This document shows positions 1-9,898 of a DNA stretch of 64,000 nt, piece by piece. The stretch lies in contig OX335641.1 in NCBI GenBank assembly GCA_946894095.1, forward strand, positions 6,032,501 through 6,096,500, in the 5' to 3' direction. Both the position numbers and the translations under genes were made by a program. The DNA is from Incurvaria masculella. Lineage: Eukaryota > Arthropoda > Insecta > Lepidoptera > Incurvariidae. Positions within the stretch are counted from its first letter, which is position 1. Each line of letters starts with the position of its first letter. Under the pieces are notes generated by a model. It was not told the origin of the DNA. It searched no databases and saw only the letters and a program-made list of their open reading frames with translations.

Positions 1-395
1 ACAGCAGTTGCATTGTTTTGTGTGGTTTCTCGCTGTCAGGTATTATCTCACTGTTAGAGAAAGAGAGAGAGATAGCAGAAACATTGCGCTCTTAATATTG
101 GTTTGAGAGTTCTGACTAGGCTGTGGGGCAGCGGGCCCTCCACAGCATAGTCAGTCAGTGCTTGGAGCGTTTAGACTTCCGTGATTGATCTACCGTCACC
201 GATATCCGTCCACTCAGCGCAACATGTTGCATTTCTCGTCGCCCGCTAAGTGCATGATCCATTTGGCATCGCTGACTCGATCGGGTGTCACAACAAGGCG
301 GGCAATGTTCGTGCTTGGCGCGATGACGAGACGAGACGTAGGAAAGTGACGTCATTGTTCCCGATAATGTGCTCGCTGGGGCTGCCGTGCGAGAG
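1..395. other. Unassigned sequence, no gene seen
   Basis: Mixed-composition DNA with a short GA-rich run near position 60-75. An open frame on the minus strand around 155-355 is short and has no recognisable domain. I see no repeat that recurs in the window. Confidence 0.5.
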
Positions 396-696
396 TTTTT
401 AGGGTTCCGTACCCAAAGTGTGAAAACGGAACTCTATTACTAAGCCTCCGCTGTCCGTCCGTCCGTCCGTCACAGGGCTGTATCTCATGAACCGTGATAG
501 GTAGGCAGCTGAAATTTTCACAGAATGTGTATTTATTTTGCCGCTATAACAACAAATAGGTAAAATAAAAAAATAATAAAAATTAAAGGGGGGTATATAG
601 AACCATAGAAAAAACGTGATTTTTTTGTGTTAAATCTTGTACGATGGTACGGAACCCTTCGTGTGCGAGTCCGACTCGCACTTGGCCGGTTTTTTT
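396..696 (+). repeat. (GTCC)n-cored dispersed repeat, copy 1
   Basis: It begins AGGGTTCCGTACCC after a T run and ends in a perfect-looking hairpin (GTGCGAGTCCGACTCGCAC) followed by TTGGCCGG and another T run. The core holds a short (GTCC)n microsatellite at about 451-471, followed by a segment starting CACAGGGCTGTATCTCATGA. The same modules in the same order recur near 6.7, 7.0, 35.2, 43.4, 48.5 and 63.3 kb and partly at 23.5 kb. Repeats with this sequence are widespread in Lepidoptera. No coding capacity. Confidence 0.85.
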
Positions 697-1837
697 ATCA
701 CAAGTGTTTATTATGTCACATCTGAATATGGTACCTTGTGGGAAATCTTAAAACCCACAGCAATGTCCGCATTTAATTACATATATGCAGGTAAATGCGT
801 GTCCTTTGAAGAATGTTTTTCGTTATGATAACTGTTTTTATCAGAGCACGACAATTGGAGTTCCTCGAATTGTGTCACATTTAACCTGACTGCTCACCCC
901 TTATCCTGTAATTGCTGGTAAGCATGAAGCTTCCTCAAACCGCTTCAAAGTCGGTTAAGTGGTTCTCAAAGTATAAGCGGGCAGTCCATACTCCATTGAA
1001 CTGCACTGACAAATACGGATATTTTTTTCATTGGCGCTCAGACAATATTTAATTCAATACAATGGCACGTACCAACCGGGCCGGTTTAACTCTACCACTT
1101 GTGACAATTTCCCTGTCCCGAGGTTAGTTTCCAAAACGGTCTCTATTTCGTGTAGTTATTCGCGTATAACATTACAACTAACACAAGACCCGCTATGATC
1201 TCCGTGTGCCGAAGTTAAGCCGAGCCACTTAGTGGAGAAACCACACGGGACTCACAACTCGTGGAGATAAGTGTGTTTGCGAATTTAACGTCATAGGGCC
1301 GCTCTAACGTAATGCGAAATGTATATATGCAATCATCATATATAAGATAGCTCGAGACTTTAGGAATTAAAGTGTTCGCCTCTGCTCAACAATACACATA
1401 AATCCTCTTGTGTTATAAAATTATTTTTGTAGTTCAACATTTTTGCAATAAAATATAAATAATAAATCCTCTTAGTGAGAAGTTTTAAACCTAAGAAAGA
1501 CGAATAAGAATAATTCGATTCAGCTTGCTGGTTCGGCTTTTCTCCCACTTTGATGTCACAATTTTACGTAATTCAGAACTAAATTTGTCATGACCGAAAA
1601 TATTTTGTGGATAAACATCGCCAACGTCCGTGGCCGCACTATTACCCGAAGTAAAATATTTCTGTTACATTTAGAATATGCAAAATCACTGGCTGTTCGG
1701 GGAAACGGGTATATCAAAGTACAAAATGTGGGGTATATTGACTTGACAGCAATGTTTGCACTTAAGGTGGCCCAACCCGGCGGGACCAACTCATTCACGG
1801 GCTCGGGACAAAACCGTGCTATCGCGCTCTGGAACTT
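697..1837. other. Unassigned sequence, no gene seen
   Basis: No tandem repeat or coding frame could be supported. Around 1195-1275 there are short palindromic stretches (for example CCACTTAGTGG) that could fold, but no known RNA is recognised. Short open frames on both strands at 1556-1877 overlap each other and have no recognisable domain. Confidence 0.4.
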
Positions 1838-2283
1838 TCTCTGTTTCAAAGAAAAAGACAGGGTCCGTGATGAGTAAGATGCAACATGTCCACAAGGCAG
1901 ACAATGCGCATAGTGTTTGATTTGGCAAGATTTACGAAATTTTTTATTACGAAACGACTTATAGCTAAAAGTAAACTACGACTGCTGTAGTCAAAATGTA
2001 ACAAAACCCAAATTGATTATAAATTTTCATGATGATGTATGATGACTAATATTTTTAAGATGTTATTATTTTATCGTTGAGTAATCCCACCTCCAAAGTT
2101 ATTTTAATAAATGCGCGAAAAATTCGAACTTTCGGACCCTATAACTTAGAAACCTTACAAAACTTTACAATGCCAACAGTCATCAGACATCTAGTTCCAT
2201 CAAATACAGCTATTTTGAGTATTATTTTGGATCACTGGAGAAATATGCGCATGATCTACTTTCCACGTTTGTAAGGCCCACCT
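1838..2283 (+). repeat. Dispersed repeat R440, copy 1
   Basis: The stretch from TCTCTGTTTCAAAGAAAAAG to the CCCACCTTA near 2283 is collinear with 54246-54683. Shared landmarks in order are AAGAAAAAGACAG, GCATAGTGTTTGATTTGG, CTTATAGCTA, TTATCGTTGAG, ACTTAGAAACC, TTTGCAATGCCAA-like and CATGATCTACTTTCC. Divergence and small indels are evident. No convincing coding frame is conserved between the two copies and the repeat class is not recognised. Confidence 0.65.
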
Positions 2284-2289
2284 TAACTC

Positions 2290-2445
2290 GTCCGTAAACT
2301 GTAGCGATTTTCGGGTCTCGAGGCCATCAGCGCAGCTAAGACGTGCACGGGCGCGGCGGCGGCGCGGAGGGAGGCGCGCTCCCGGGAGAGGCGTCCGGAA
2401 CCTCAGGGCAATTCTCACCGCTATTAAGACGACCTTCCGGTAAGT
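2290..2445 (+). promoter_or_regulatory. GC-rich island ending in a splice-donor-like site
   Basis: A strongly GC- and CpG-rich stretch (2336-2400) stands out in AT-rich surroundings and is followed by CCG|GTAAGT at about 2438-2443, an excellent match to a 5' splice site. This would fit a non-coding first exon or promoter region. No TATA box or initiator is clear and no downstream exon is identified, so this is only a suggestion. Confidence 0.2.
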
Positions 2446-4540
2446 GCCGCGCACTGTAAAGCAGACTTAAGGTGATGTTTGAAAATCATTAGTAGCTCTT
2501 ACTGTTTATTTCATAAATGTAGGGTGACAAAACATAAAACCAGTGAAGTTCATTTGCTGGTTCTAATTCACTACGGTGATCAAATTGACGCCAAAGCTAA
2601 ATAATTATTAAATCATTATTATTTTACAAATTTACTTAAGCCGGAACCTCACAAAAATATAATATGATTGCCAAAAGTATAATGAACAAATGCATGGTAA
2701 ACATTTTCGTTTGTGTTCACATTACCTATTTTTAATATTTTCAGGATGCTTTTGGTATTGAAAGGGTTTTGGCAGATATATAAAATATTGACAGAATGGT
2801 GAAAAAACTATGTTTTTAAAATGTTGTTGATGCTACATTTAATTATATTTCAACATTCATACAATAGCGCCGTCTAAAATGCGTTAAATAAGCAACGAGC
2901 GTTTCTTCAAACAAAATACGCTAACATTAGGATTACAATTTACCGAGTGCGGGTAGTTGGGAATTCGGAATGCGCCTCACGGTGGATTGCTCGCGTGGTC
3001 ATAAACAGGCGGCTAGACGTCACTCGGTCCGCACCTCCCGACGCGCGCGGACGTGACCAGGCCGGGGCGCGCGGATTTACTGCTGAGACCTCCGCTCGCC
3101 GAAGCTGCTGGAATGCATAAACCTGGGCGTGTTGACATTACTTTACAGTTAAAATGTGACAACATTTGCGAAAGTTCTTTAAAAGTTATGAGTACAGTGG
3201 CCCAAAGTTCAAAGAATAAATACACTTTCGGTAAAAGTAAACGTTCGTTCTGTTAAAATACTATTATCTCTTTACGTAACGCAGTCGTTCTCAATTATTT
3301 TTGCACTTATAGTGAATCCGAATGATTCCACTTTCAAAACAAGAAAAAATGCATTGAAGTTTTAGTGCCAAGGTGTTGCGTTTTTGTGTTTAAATAAATT
3401 GTTCAAGGCATTACACGCAAAACCTCGCTGTTTTTCTGCATCTGTTTTCTCGAAAAAAGTCAGAACACGCTGGTGAAATAAATGTAATGTCCGTTTTTCC
3501 AACCTGTGACTCGAAATGTATATAACATTTCGTCCACACACTCTTCTTGTGCCTGCCCTCTTCACTCCTTGGTAACGGTTATTGTCATAGTGTACACTGC
3601 AACGCCTTGGCTAAAACGCCCGTCTTAGCTCCTACCAAGCAACCTCTCTTCGCGCCGTAACGACGGCTTCCTCACAACGGCTCGCACTAATAGCACTGTC
3701 GAAGGAAGTTTCTTGGTGGAGGACGGGCTTTATGGGGACAGTGCATTACCGCGGATGCTTTCGCCGAATGTCCGAAATACAGGCAGCGAAATAATGCTCG
3801 ATCCTTTTTATAGCACTCGTAAACTGGAATAGAGATGGCTTGACCACATCAATAGTATTTTTGGCTCTTTTTCGGAAGGTAAGCTAGTCTACGCGTATTT
3901 TTAGCTCCATTTATTTACTAATTGTTTTGGAGACAAAGTAAATATGACGTGAACTACACATGAAAAGACATGTCCACATTTGTTGCTCATCTTAAATTCT
4001 AAAAACAATTTCAATGGACGCGCAAAACATTCTAATTAATTAAAATAATTGTTTCTTACCGGAAGTCGAGATGAATTCGTGATTCCATTTTGTCAAATTA
4101 TGATATAGACTTTCTAGTAAAAGGCTTTACGTATTGTCTCTTTCCATTGTAAAGTAGTCTTAAGGCTTGACTAAACACATTATTAGCGGTTGACCAATGC
4201 CGACCACTAAAGATAAATAAACCGAGGTACAATATGCATTAACTTAAATTAGCGATTCCTTCACTAAGTATGTAGAAACAGAGTAACTATAATAAACATT
4301 TTATTAGAACAAAGAACGTTTCGTCCTACCATAGGGATTTCGCCGAAATTGCCGGTCCGTGTTGTTGTAAGCTGGTCATTAATGTTCATCAGAAGCTTGG
4401 CGAACGCCTCGAAGCCTCCTCGGCTGATGTCTGGGCTACTAACTTTTTAATCTACCCACATTTAAAAGAAAATAATTGTCGCTGTTGGAAATACTTGAAT
4501 TATGTCTTGTGTACTTGTGAATAGGTAATCTAATGCTTGA
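2446..4540. other. Unassigned sequence with GC-rich islands
   Basis: Mostly AT-rich, with two GC-rich islands at about 2960-3115 and 3560-3785 that match no repeat in the window. Open frames here are short and overlap on both strands. No gene is supported. Confidence 0.4.
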
Positions 4541-4868
4541 GAGGATGACGAGGTGATCGAGTTCCATACAATGGCTCGGGCCTGTTTCCTCAGTCAAATT
4601 AAGAATTATTCTTCTGAAAATTTGCACAATAAATAAACCAACTGAAAGCTACGACTGTACGTTTTGATTTTTTTTATAACAAAACTTATATCAATGATAT
4701 ACGGCCCTTAAACATTTTAATACAAATCTTTGAAGGCTTATTTCATGTATAAAAGATAAGTTATCTCTTATCGTTATACTCTCAGTTGATTTATATAATA
4801 TACAACAAAATCAGAAATATATTTTATAATTTGACTGAGGAAACAGGCGCGATCACCTCATTATCCTC
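4541..4868. repeat. Foldback element, about 330 bp
   Basis: The left arm (4541-4600) runs GAGGATGACGAGGTGATCGA... to CCTGTTTCCTCAGTCAAATT. The right arm (4828-4868) is its reverse complement, with about 20 bp missing in the middle. A related arm recurs at 36262-36318 (GAGGAAACAGGCACGAGCCA...). This is an inverted-repeat, MITE-like unit with an AT-rich centre and no coding capacity. Confidence 0.6.
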
Positions 4869-6097
4869 TTATGGAGTTGGCGATTTTTTTTTTCTAATTC
4901 CAATAGACATGTATCAGATCGACGATCGCCGTGTCGATAGGTATTGACGCTCGGATTAATACGAATCGATTTCAATCAGTCACGCTGCGTTTATCAATTA
5001 CAGCGTAGATTCTTGGCGTACGTACTATATTTTGTACACACGGCTGCCTTTCGATTTACGCCTACGCCGAAAACTATTAAGGCAGTCTTAAATATGTTGT
5101 CACGGTAAACACAAATCATAACTGTGATAACTAAATCTTTCGTGATCAGGATGTTTGCCTTAATTTTCTGTCGTTATAGGGGCAATTTTATTAACCAAAT
5201 AGATCGAAAAGCAGATGTTTCCATATTATTTAGTGACTAATGTATATAATTCCGTAAAATAAATACGCTAAGACACCCGACAGGTGTTATTAACTAATGA
5301 GGAAATCATTTCCTAAATTAGTAAAAAATATTTTAACTGCCTTGGAAACATGGAATGATTGAGATGAATGTTAACAACCATGTTTATATTGCACTTAGAA
5401 ATTGTTTTTGTGGTATTTGTATAACATTAATACATATTTAATTAAAATAAAAATATTAAAATGTATATTCACTCTTATATCATTTACATTGTTATGAATT
5501 AGGTTAAATATTGATTAACGTTCTAATGTATTATGTTTAAATTATTTTGCATCGTCAATTTGTGAGGTTTCTAATGACTGAGAGCAGCAAAATCGAGCAA
5601 CTAATCTTTCGGAATATCTCTCGCTGTATTATCATAGAAATGGGAAGGTATTTCAGATGAAATATATGCACGATTAGTTTGCTTCGCGTCCAGATACCCT
5701 GCTGGAGACGACCTGATGTGAATTCTGATGTCTCATCGAATCTTTGAGTTCAACATTTGTTTCGCTGCAGATAAGTTACTTTGGGTCGTATCTCTTAAAA
5801 GTTCTCCGTGGAAGTATGTTAGCAAGGTCATCTCTAATTTATGAAAGCGTTTGAGTAATCTTGATTTATTTTGTAGCTGCAAGCTACATTGTGTAACCTG
5901 ACTGCTGCGTCGTCAGCTATCTTTACTTTAGTGAATATACGATCATCAACCAGAACACACGTATTTCACTCCGGCTTTGCGACCCGACCTTTCTTCCTCG
6001 CTAAAATTTCTTAGTGATCCCCCTTTTGGGGACAGCTTTCGGGCAAGTGTTTAGCGAGTTTGTTAGTAACTAAATGAATATTTCTTTTATAATGGAC
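4869..6097. other. Unassigned AT-rich sequence
   Basis: No recurring repeat, RNA gene or coding frame could be supported here. Confidence 0.45.
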
Positions 6098-6415
6098 CGT
6101 GAGGAAAGAACACATTAATAAAAGAAAGAGAGCTCCAAAAATAATTACTTTATGAATATACTGCAAGGCTGGACCCGAACCGGCAAAACATTCCTTTTGC
6201 GAGTAATGCGTCTAACCATTTCGCCACCTCTGGACCCGAACCGGCAAAACATTCCTTTCGCGAGTAATACGTCTAACCATTTCGCCACCTTTGGACCCGA
6301 ACCGGCAAAACATTCCTTTCGCGAGTAATACGTCTAACCATTTCGCCACCTCTGGACCCGAACCGGCAAAACATTCCTTTCGCGAGTAATGCGTCTAACC
6401 ATTTCGCCACCTACT
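6098..6415 (-). repeat. tRNA-related SINE with four tandem heads
   Basis: Read on the minus strand, the unit has a tRNA-like head with an A-box-like segment (TGGCGAAATGGTTAGACGC) and a B box (GGTTCGGGTCC), followed by a body (CAGCCTTGCAGTATATTCAT ... TTTCTTTTATTAATGTG) at 6098-6170. The body recurs in the opposite orientation at 6545-6660 and at 47228-47325. The unusual point is that the head occurs four times in tandem (6171-6410). The exact 5' end and the parent tRNA are not clear. Confidence 0.7.
6171..6410 (-). repeat. 61-bp tandem repeat of a tRNA-like unit, 4 copies
   Basis: Units start at 6171, 6232, 6293 and 6354 on the plus strand, each beginning GGACCCGAACCGGC and ending TTCGCCACCT. 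The period is exactly 61 and only a few positions differ between units. On the minus strand each unit contains both putative RNA polymerase III boxes about 30 bp apart, closer than in a true tRNA gene. Complete tRNA genes are not present. Confidence 0.85.
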
Positions 6416-6544
6416 GTATAACCTATGAAATCTACGGTCCCTTCTCCCGTAATCATTGCCTCCTCCGAACACAGTAATTAAGATTATACTTAAACTGAAT
6501 TAACTGTTTGTCTGCGTCGCGGACATTGACTACAACGATTCAAC

Positions 6545-6660
6545 ATTTCAACAATTCGGTTCAAGTCCAGCCTTGCACTATATCCATGAAGTAGTTATTT
6601 TACGGCTCTCCCTTCTCTAGTTGATGTGTCCTTGCTTTACAGTCGATTCTACATAATATT
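6545..6660 (+). repeat. tRNA-related SINE body, plus orientation
   Basis: It starts near a B-box-like GGTTCAAGTCC (6559-6569), then CAGCCTTGCACTATATCCAT, GAAGTAGTTATTTT and GATGTGTCCTTGCTTTACAG. It is the inverted partner of the 6098-6415 copy and related to 47228-47325. The two copies at 6.1 and 6.6 kb point in opposite directions and could form a foldback. Confidence 0.65.
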
Positions 6661-6730
6661 ACATTCGTAAAAGGTGTATTGTTGATTTTTTATGTTTTTG
6701 GCCCCCGAGCACATCGAGTATTTCAAAGTG

Positions 6731-7034
6731 CTTTTTTAGGGTTCCGTATCCAAAGGGTGAAAACGGAACCCTATTACTAAGCCTCCGCTGTCCGTCCGTC
6801 CGTCCGTCTGTCCGTCTGTCACAGGGCTGTATCTCAGTAACCGTAACAGATAGACAGCTGAAATTTTCACAGAGTGCGTATTTATTTTGCCGCTATAACA
6901 AAAAATAGGTAAGATTAAGAAATAATTAAAATTAAAGGGGGTCCCCATACAAAAAACGTGTTTTTTTTGTATACATTTTTTACGATGGTACGGAACCTTT
7001 AGTGTGCGAGTCCGACTTGCACTTGTCCGGTTTT
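6731..7034 (+). repeat. (GTCC)n-cored dispersed repeat, copy 2
   Basis: Full-length copy: AGGGTTCCGTATCC start, (GTCC)n with GTCT variants at about 6788-6820, and a terminal hairpin region (GTGCGAGTCCGACTTGCAC, one mismatch) ending in CCGG. The next copy starts at once, giving a head-to-tail pair. Confidence 0.85.
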
Positions 7035-7271
7035 AGGGTTTCGTACCCAAAGGGTGAAAACGGAACCCTATTACTAAGCCTCCGCTGTCCGTCCGTCCGT
7101 CTGTCACAGGGCTGTATCTCATGAACCGTAATAGGTAGGCAGCCGAAATTTTCACAGAGTGTGTATTTATTTTGCCGCTATAACAACAAATAGGTAAAAT
7201 AATAAAAATTAAAGGGGGGCCCCATACAAAAAACGTGTTTTTTTTGGTATTGATGGTACGGAACCCTTCGC
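7035..7271 (+). repeat. (GTCC)n-cored dispersed repeat, copy 3, 3' truncated
   Basis: It starts AGGGTTTCGTACCC directly after copy 2. It keeps the microsatellite and the CACAGGGCTG module but stops after GGTACGGAACCCTTCGCG. The terminal hairpin is missing and sequence of the 5S-related SINE family follows. Confidence 0.8.
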
Positions 7272-7460
7272 GTTATATTAGCCCAATACACCACATTCCC
7301 AAAGGAATTAGGTCCTGCCAGGACCTTCCCTTTATGAGCACGGCTACACTGAACTGGTTGGAAAACACGGACATTTTTTTATTTCCGCTTCGACAATATT
7401 ATCATCCAATGCCATGGTACCAACCCGGGTGGGCTTAAATCCTACAGTTTTATGAACCAT
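7272..7460 (-). repeat. 5S-related SINE, 3' part
   Basis: Reverse-complement match to the body of the complete copy at 39972-40340. Landmarks (plus strand) are TTAGCCCAATACACCACATT, AGGTCCTGCCAGGACCTTCC, TTTATGAGCACGGCTACACT and TGGTACCAACCCGGGTGGGC. The 5S-like head is not visible. Confidence 0.75.
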
Positions 7461-7499
7461 GGAGCATCTCGCATTCGTGGCGAAATGCACTTATCCATC

Positions 7500-7640
7500 T
7501 CAGAAAAAGAAAGGAAGTGGTGCCGGAACGGGCCGAGGATTTGAACCCAGACCTCTGCTATGAAAGGCAAGTCCCCGCGCCACTAGGCTGCGAGCCGCTG
7601 GGAGTGGTAATAATCTGTGCAGTATTTTTGTCCGATTCGC
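7500..7640 (-). repeat. tRNA-like SINE head
   Basis: On the minus strand an A-box-like TAGTGGCGCGG (7574-7584) is followed about 26 bp later by a near-perfect B box GGGTTCAAATCC (7537-7548). A purine-rich stretch (AGAAAAAGAAAGGAAG) lies at 7502-7517. A diverged relative of this stretch may lie at 54060-54110, also next to a 5S-SINE fragment. Pairing of an acceptor stem is not evident, so this is called a SINE-type tRNA relic and not a gene. Confidence 0.5.
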
Positions 7641-8144
7641 CGAATTTGCGCAACGCAGATCCCACGGAGCCCTTGGCGCGCAATTCTCACTTGCCCTCGT
7701 GTAAACGCACCGGCTGTAAAAGCGGTACAACCATGCAGAGGTCCCGCCCAAGTTGTAGAATGAGTCAGGTTACGGGTTTAACTCGCACCCTCGTTCGTGG
7801 GTTAAAACGACATTATCCCCGAGGTTTTACGGAATCCTAAAATCCCTGAGGGCTTAATCCACCGGGGACTGAATTCTGGACCGGACGGTTGGACCCGCGA
7901 AAGAGGTGCGGGCGGGTCCCCTTTTACAATGTTTAGAGAAATTTCATTTGCGACGTTCGCTCAGAGGTTTGATACCATGCGGCGGGAACATTTTACTATT
8001 TTCGCATAATTTCTTTTACGGGAGTCACAACATCGGCTTGAACAGGATTTATTTCCTCTTATCAATAATAGTATAAAAATATTCACTTAAGTTAAGTAAA
8101 TATGTACGCCATTACCTTTATTTCATTTCATTGTGGAAATCGCT
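7641..8144. other. Unassigned sequence
   Basis: GC-richer than its surroundings up to about 7920 and probably part of the composite repeat to its left, but no second copy was seen. No gene supported. Confidence 0.35.
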
Positions 8145-8205
8145 CACTTGGTTAAAGTAGTGGGCATATAATGCAAAGATCACAGGTTCGAATTCTTCCT
8201 TACGA
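8145..8205 (+). repeat. tRNA-like SINE head
   Basis: An A-box-like TGGTTAAAGTAGTGG (8149-8163) and a B-box-like GGTTCGAATTC (8185-8195) are correctly ordered, and the segment resembles an Ile- or Met-type tRNA. The terminal stem is not convincing. It is likely a tRNA-derived SINE head or pseudogene. Confidence 0.45.
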
Positions 8206-8840
8206 CGAATGTCAACGGACAAAAACGTTTTCAGATTATTTTCAAAATCTGATTACAATGCTTCAAATAGATGTCGCTGAAACTCAAAATTAAAGTATTT
8301 CATTAGGAAAGTAGTAATTACTCTTTGGTATCCTATATTTAACAAAACAAAACAAAAACATCTTGGCAGATAACTACTAACTACTATGAACACGAAAAAT
8401 AAATACCACAGAACAAGGCATCATTTTCTACTTACATTGCTCTCGTTCAACGCGTAAGAAAATGTAAGTATTCGCAGGTAAGTTGAAATTAAAAATTACT
8501 CACTCGTCACGCGTGCCTCGTCTACGTGCAGGCTTTAGTGGTTTCTGGTCTCTACTTTCACTTCTGTGCAATAACAATAAAGTACAATAATTAAACATGA
8601 TGTCAGTACATGCAGTCGCGAACTCCTCTTTTGATGTGCTAAATTTGTAACATTGATTTGTGTGAACAATAGGTCATTCCCAACCGTAAAGTACTAGCTT
8701 CAGGTAATAGCGAACAGTTCTAATGCCGGCGAGAATCGTCATGCACGTACATTTTCATCGCTAAATCATATTCATCGTGTGCCTATTGCCTTCCTAATTG
8801 TGCTTTTCCGTGAATTGCCACTGATATTCACGTTTAAATT
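8206..8840. other. Unassigned AT-rich sequence
   Basis: It holds simple AAAAC runs at about 8342-8358. No gene or clear repeat family is visible. Confidence 0.4.
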
Positions 8841-9029
8841 CCACGATATTTAACATTATGTCTGCCTACAGAACCTAGACGCTAGAAGCTACATACAACC
8901 AGATTAGCTGTTTCTCTTATTTATTTATTTACTTTTCGTCTAGGTTCTGCAGGCAGACATAATATTAATAACAACGATTGTTGTTTTTGTGTTTGTTGTA
9001 GAGACAGCACCATAACCACGATATTTAAC
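8841..9029. repeat. Hairpin insertion flanked by 14-bp direct repeat
   Basis: CCACGATATTTAAC occurs at 8841-8854 and again at 9016-9029. Between them lie two inverted arms (8855-8881 ATTATGTCTGCCTACAGAAC... and 8937-8963) that pair with about one mismatch around a 55-bp AT-rich loop. The direct repeat looks like a target-site duplication of a 161-bp insertion, although the hairpin does not extend to its right end. Confidence 0.5.
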
Positions 9030-9350
9030 CCTTTTTATCATGTGTATTTTTTCGTGCTGTCTCTTCCTACCGTGTTTCGGTCTTTCGGTTTCATTGTACG
9101 CATTTGGTCCAATGAAACCAAATTGAATTGTGCAATTTGGAACATTTTCGGATTTTTATTTGAAATTTATAATCTAGGTTTTTTTTAACTGGAGACACAG
9201 GAAATTTAGAGGATGAAATTATGGAAAAGAAATACGAAATACAGACACATGAGTACAGACAAGTATATTGACACAATTAGAAACACTACTTACATAAATT
9301 GAAGTACGATCTATGCAGTACTGTAGATTAACTACACATCGTATAGATTA
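9030..9350. other. Unassigned AT-rich sequence
   Basis: A short inverted pair (GAGACAGCAC at 9001-9010 and GTGCTGTCTC at 9054-9063) could form a stem. Nothing else is recognised. Confidence 0.4.
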
Positions 9351-9898
9351 GGAGGTGGCGACAAAAATGGTAACGATAACGTAAATGGCTGAAACTGGGT
9401 TCACAAGATAAAGACCATCCCTCTGAAGCGAAATGTGTCAGTCTGCCTGTGCCAAGTGGTTGCGTTACCTAGATAAGGCCCCTGAAAAAGTAGTTATGGT
9501 GACAAAACATATATATGATAATTTAAATGGCTCCAAATAACGAAGCATGAAAGTATCAGTTCATACTTGCTTATCAATATCAAAAGTAATCAAAGCTTTG
9601 GTTTCATTTCGTAGTTATAGGCGATTTAGGTTACAGATATAACTTTAGGTATATTTAAGTATTCAATTAAAAAGCCGACTGGTTATTGTTGTATAATTAA
9701 TAGGTATATCAATGTTTCTAGACAATCAGTACATTCATCAGCAGGTACATACCCACATATATTTTATATAGCCAATCCAGATACCGCAACCACTTGGCGC
9801 AGGCAGACCGACATATTTAGCATCAGAGGGTTGGTCTCTCACATGCGAACCGAGATTCAGCCATTTACCTTATCGTGACCAAAAATGTCGTGACCTCC
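9351..9898. mobile_element. Long-arm foldback (MITE-like), about 550 bp
   Basis: Left arm 9351-9478 and right arm about 9772-9898 are imperfect inverted repeats over roughly 130 bp. They start GGAGGTGGCGACA (left) and, reverse-complemented, GGAGGTCACGACA (right). They share TAAATGGCTGAA, CCCTCTGA and GCCAAGTGGTTGCG. The AT-rich centre has no coding frame. A target duplication is not obvious, so the superfamily cannot be named. Confidence 0.7.

Noticed and set aside
1190..1275. Possible 5S-like or structured RNA (CCGAAGTTAAGCCGAGCC)
   Set aside because: Only the GAAGTTAAGC stretch resembles 5S rRNA. The C box and spacing are missing, unlike the clear match at 40005-40070.
6171..6410. CRISPR-like regularly spaced repeat
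   Set aside because: The 61-bp units are directly tandem without variable spacers, and the window is clearly eukaryotic.
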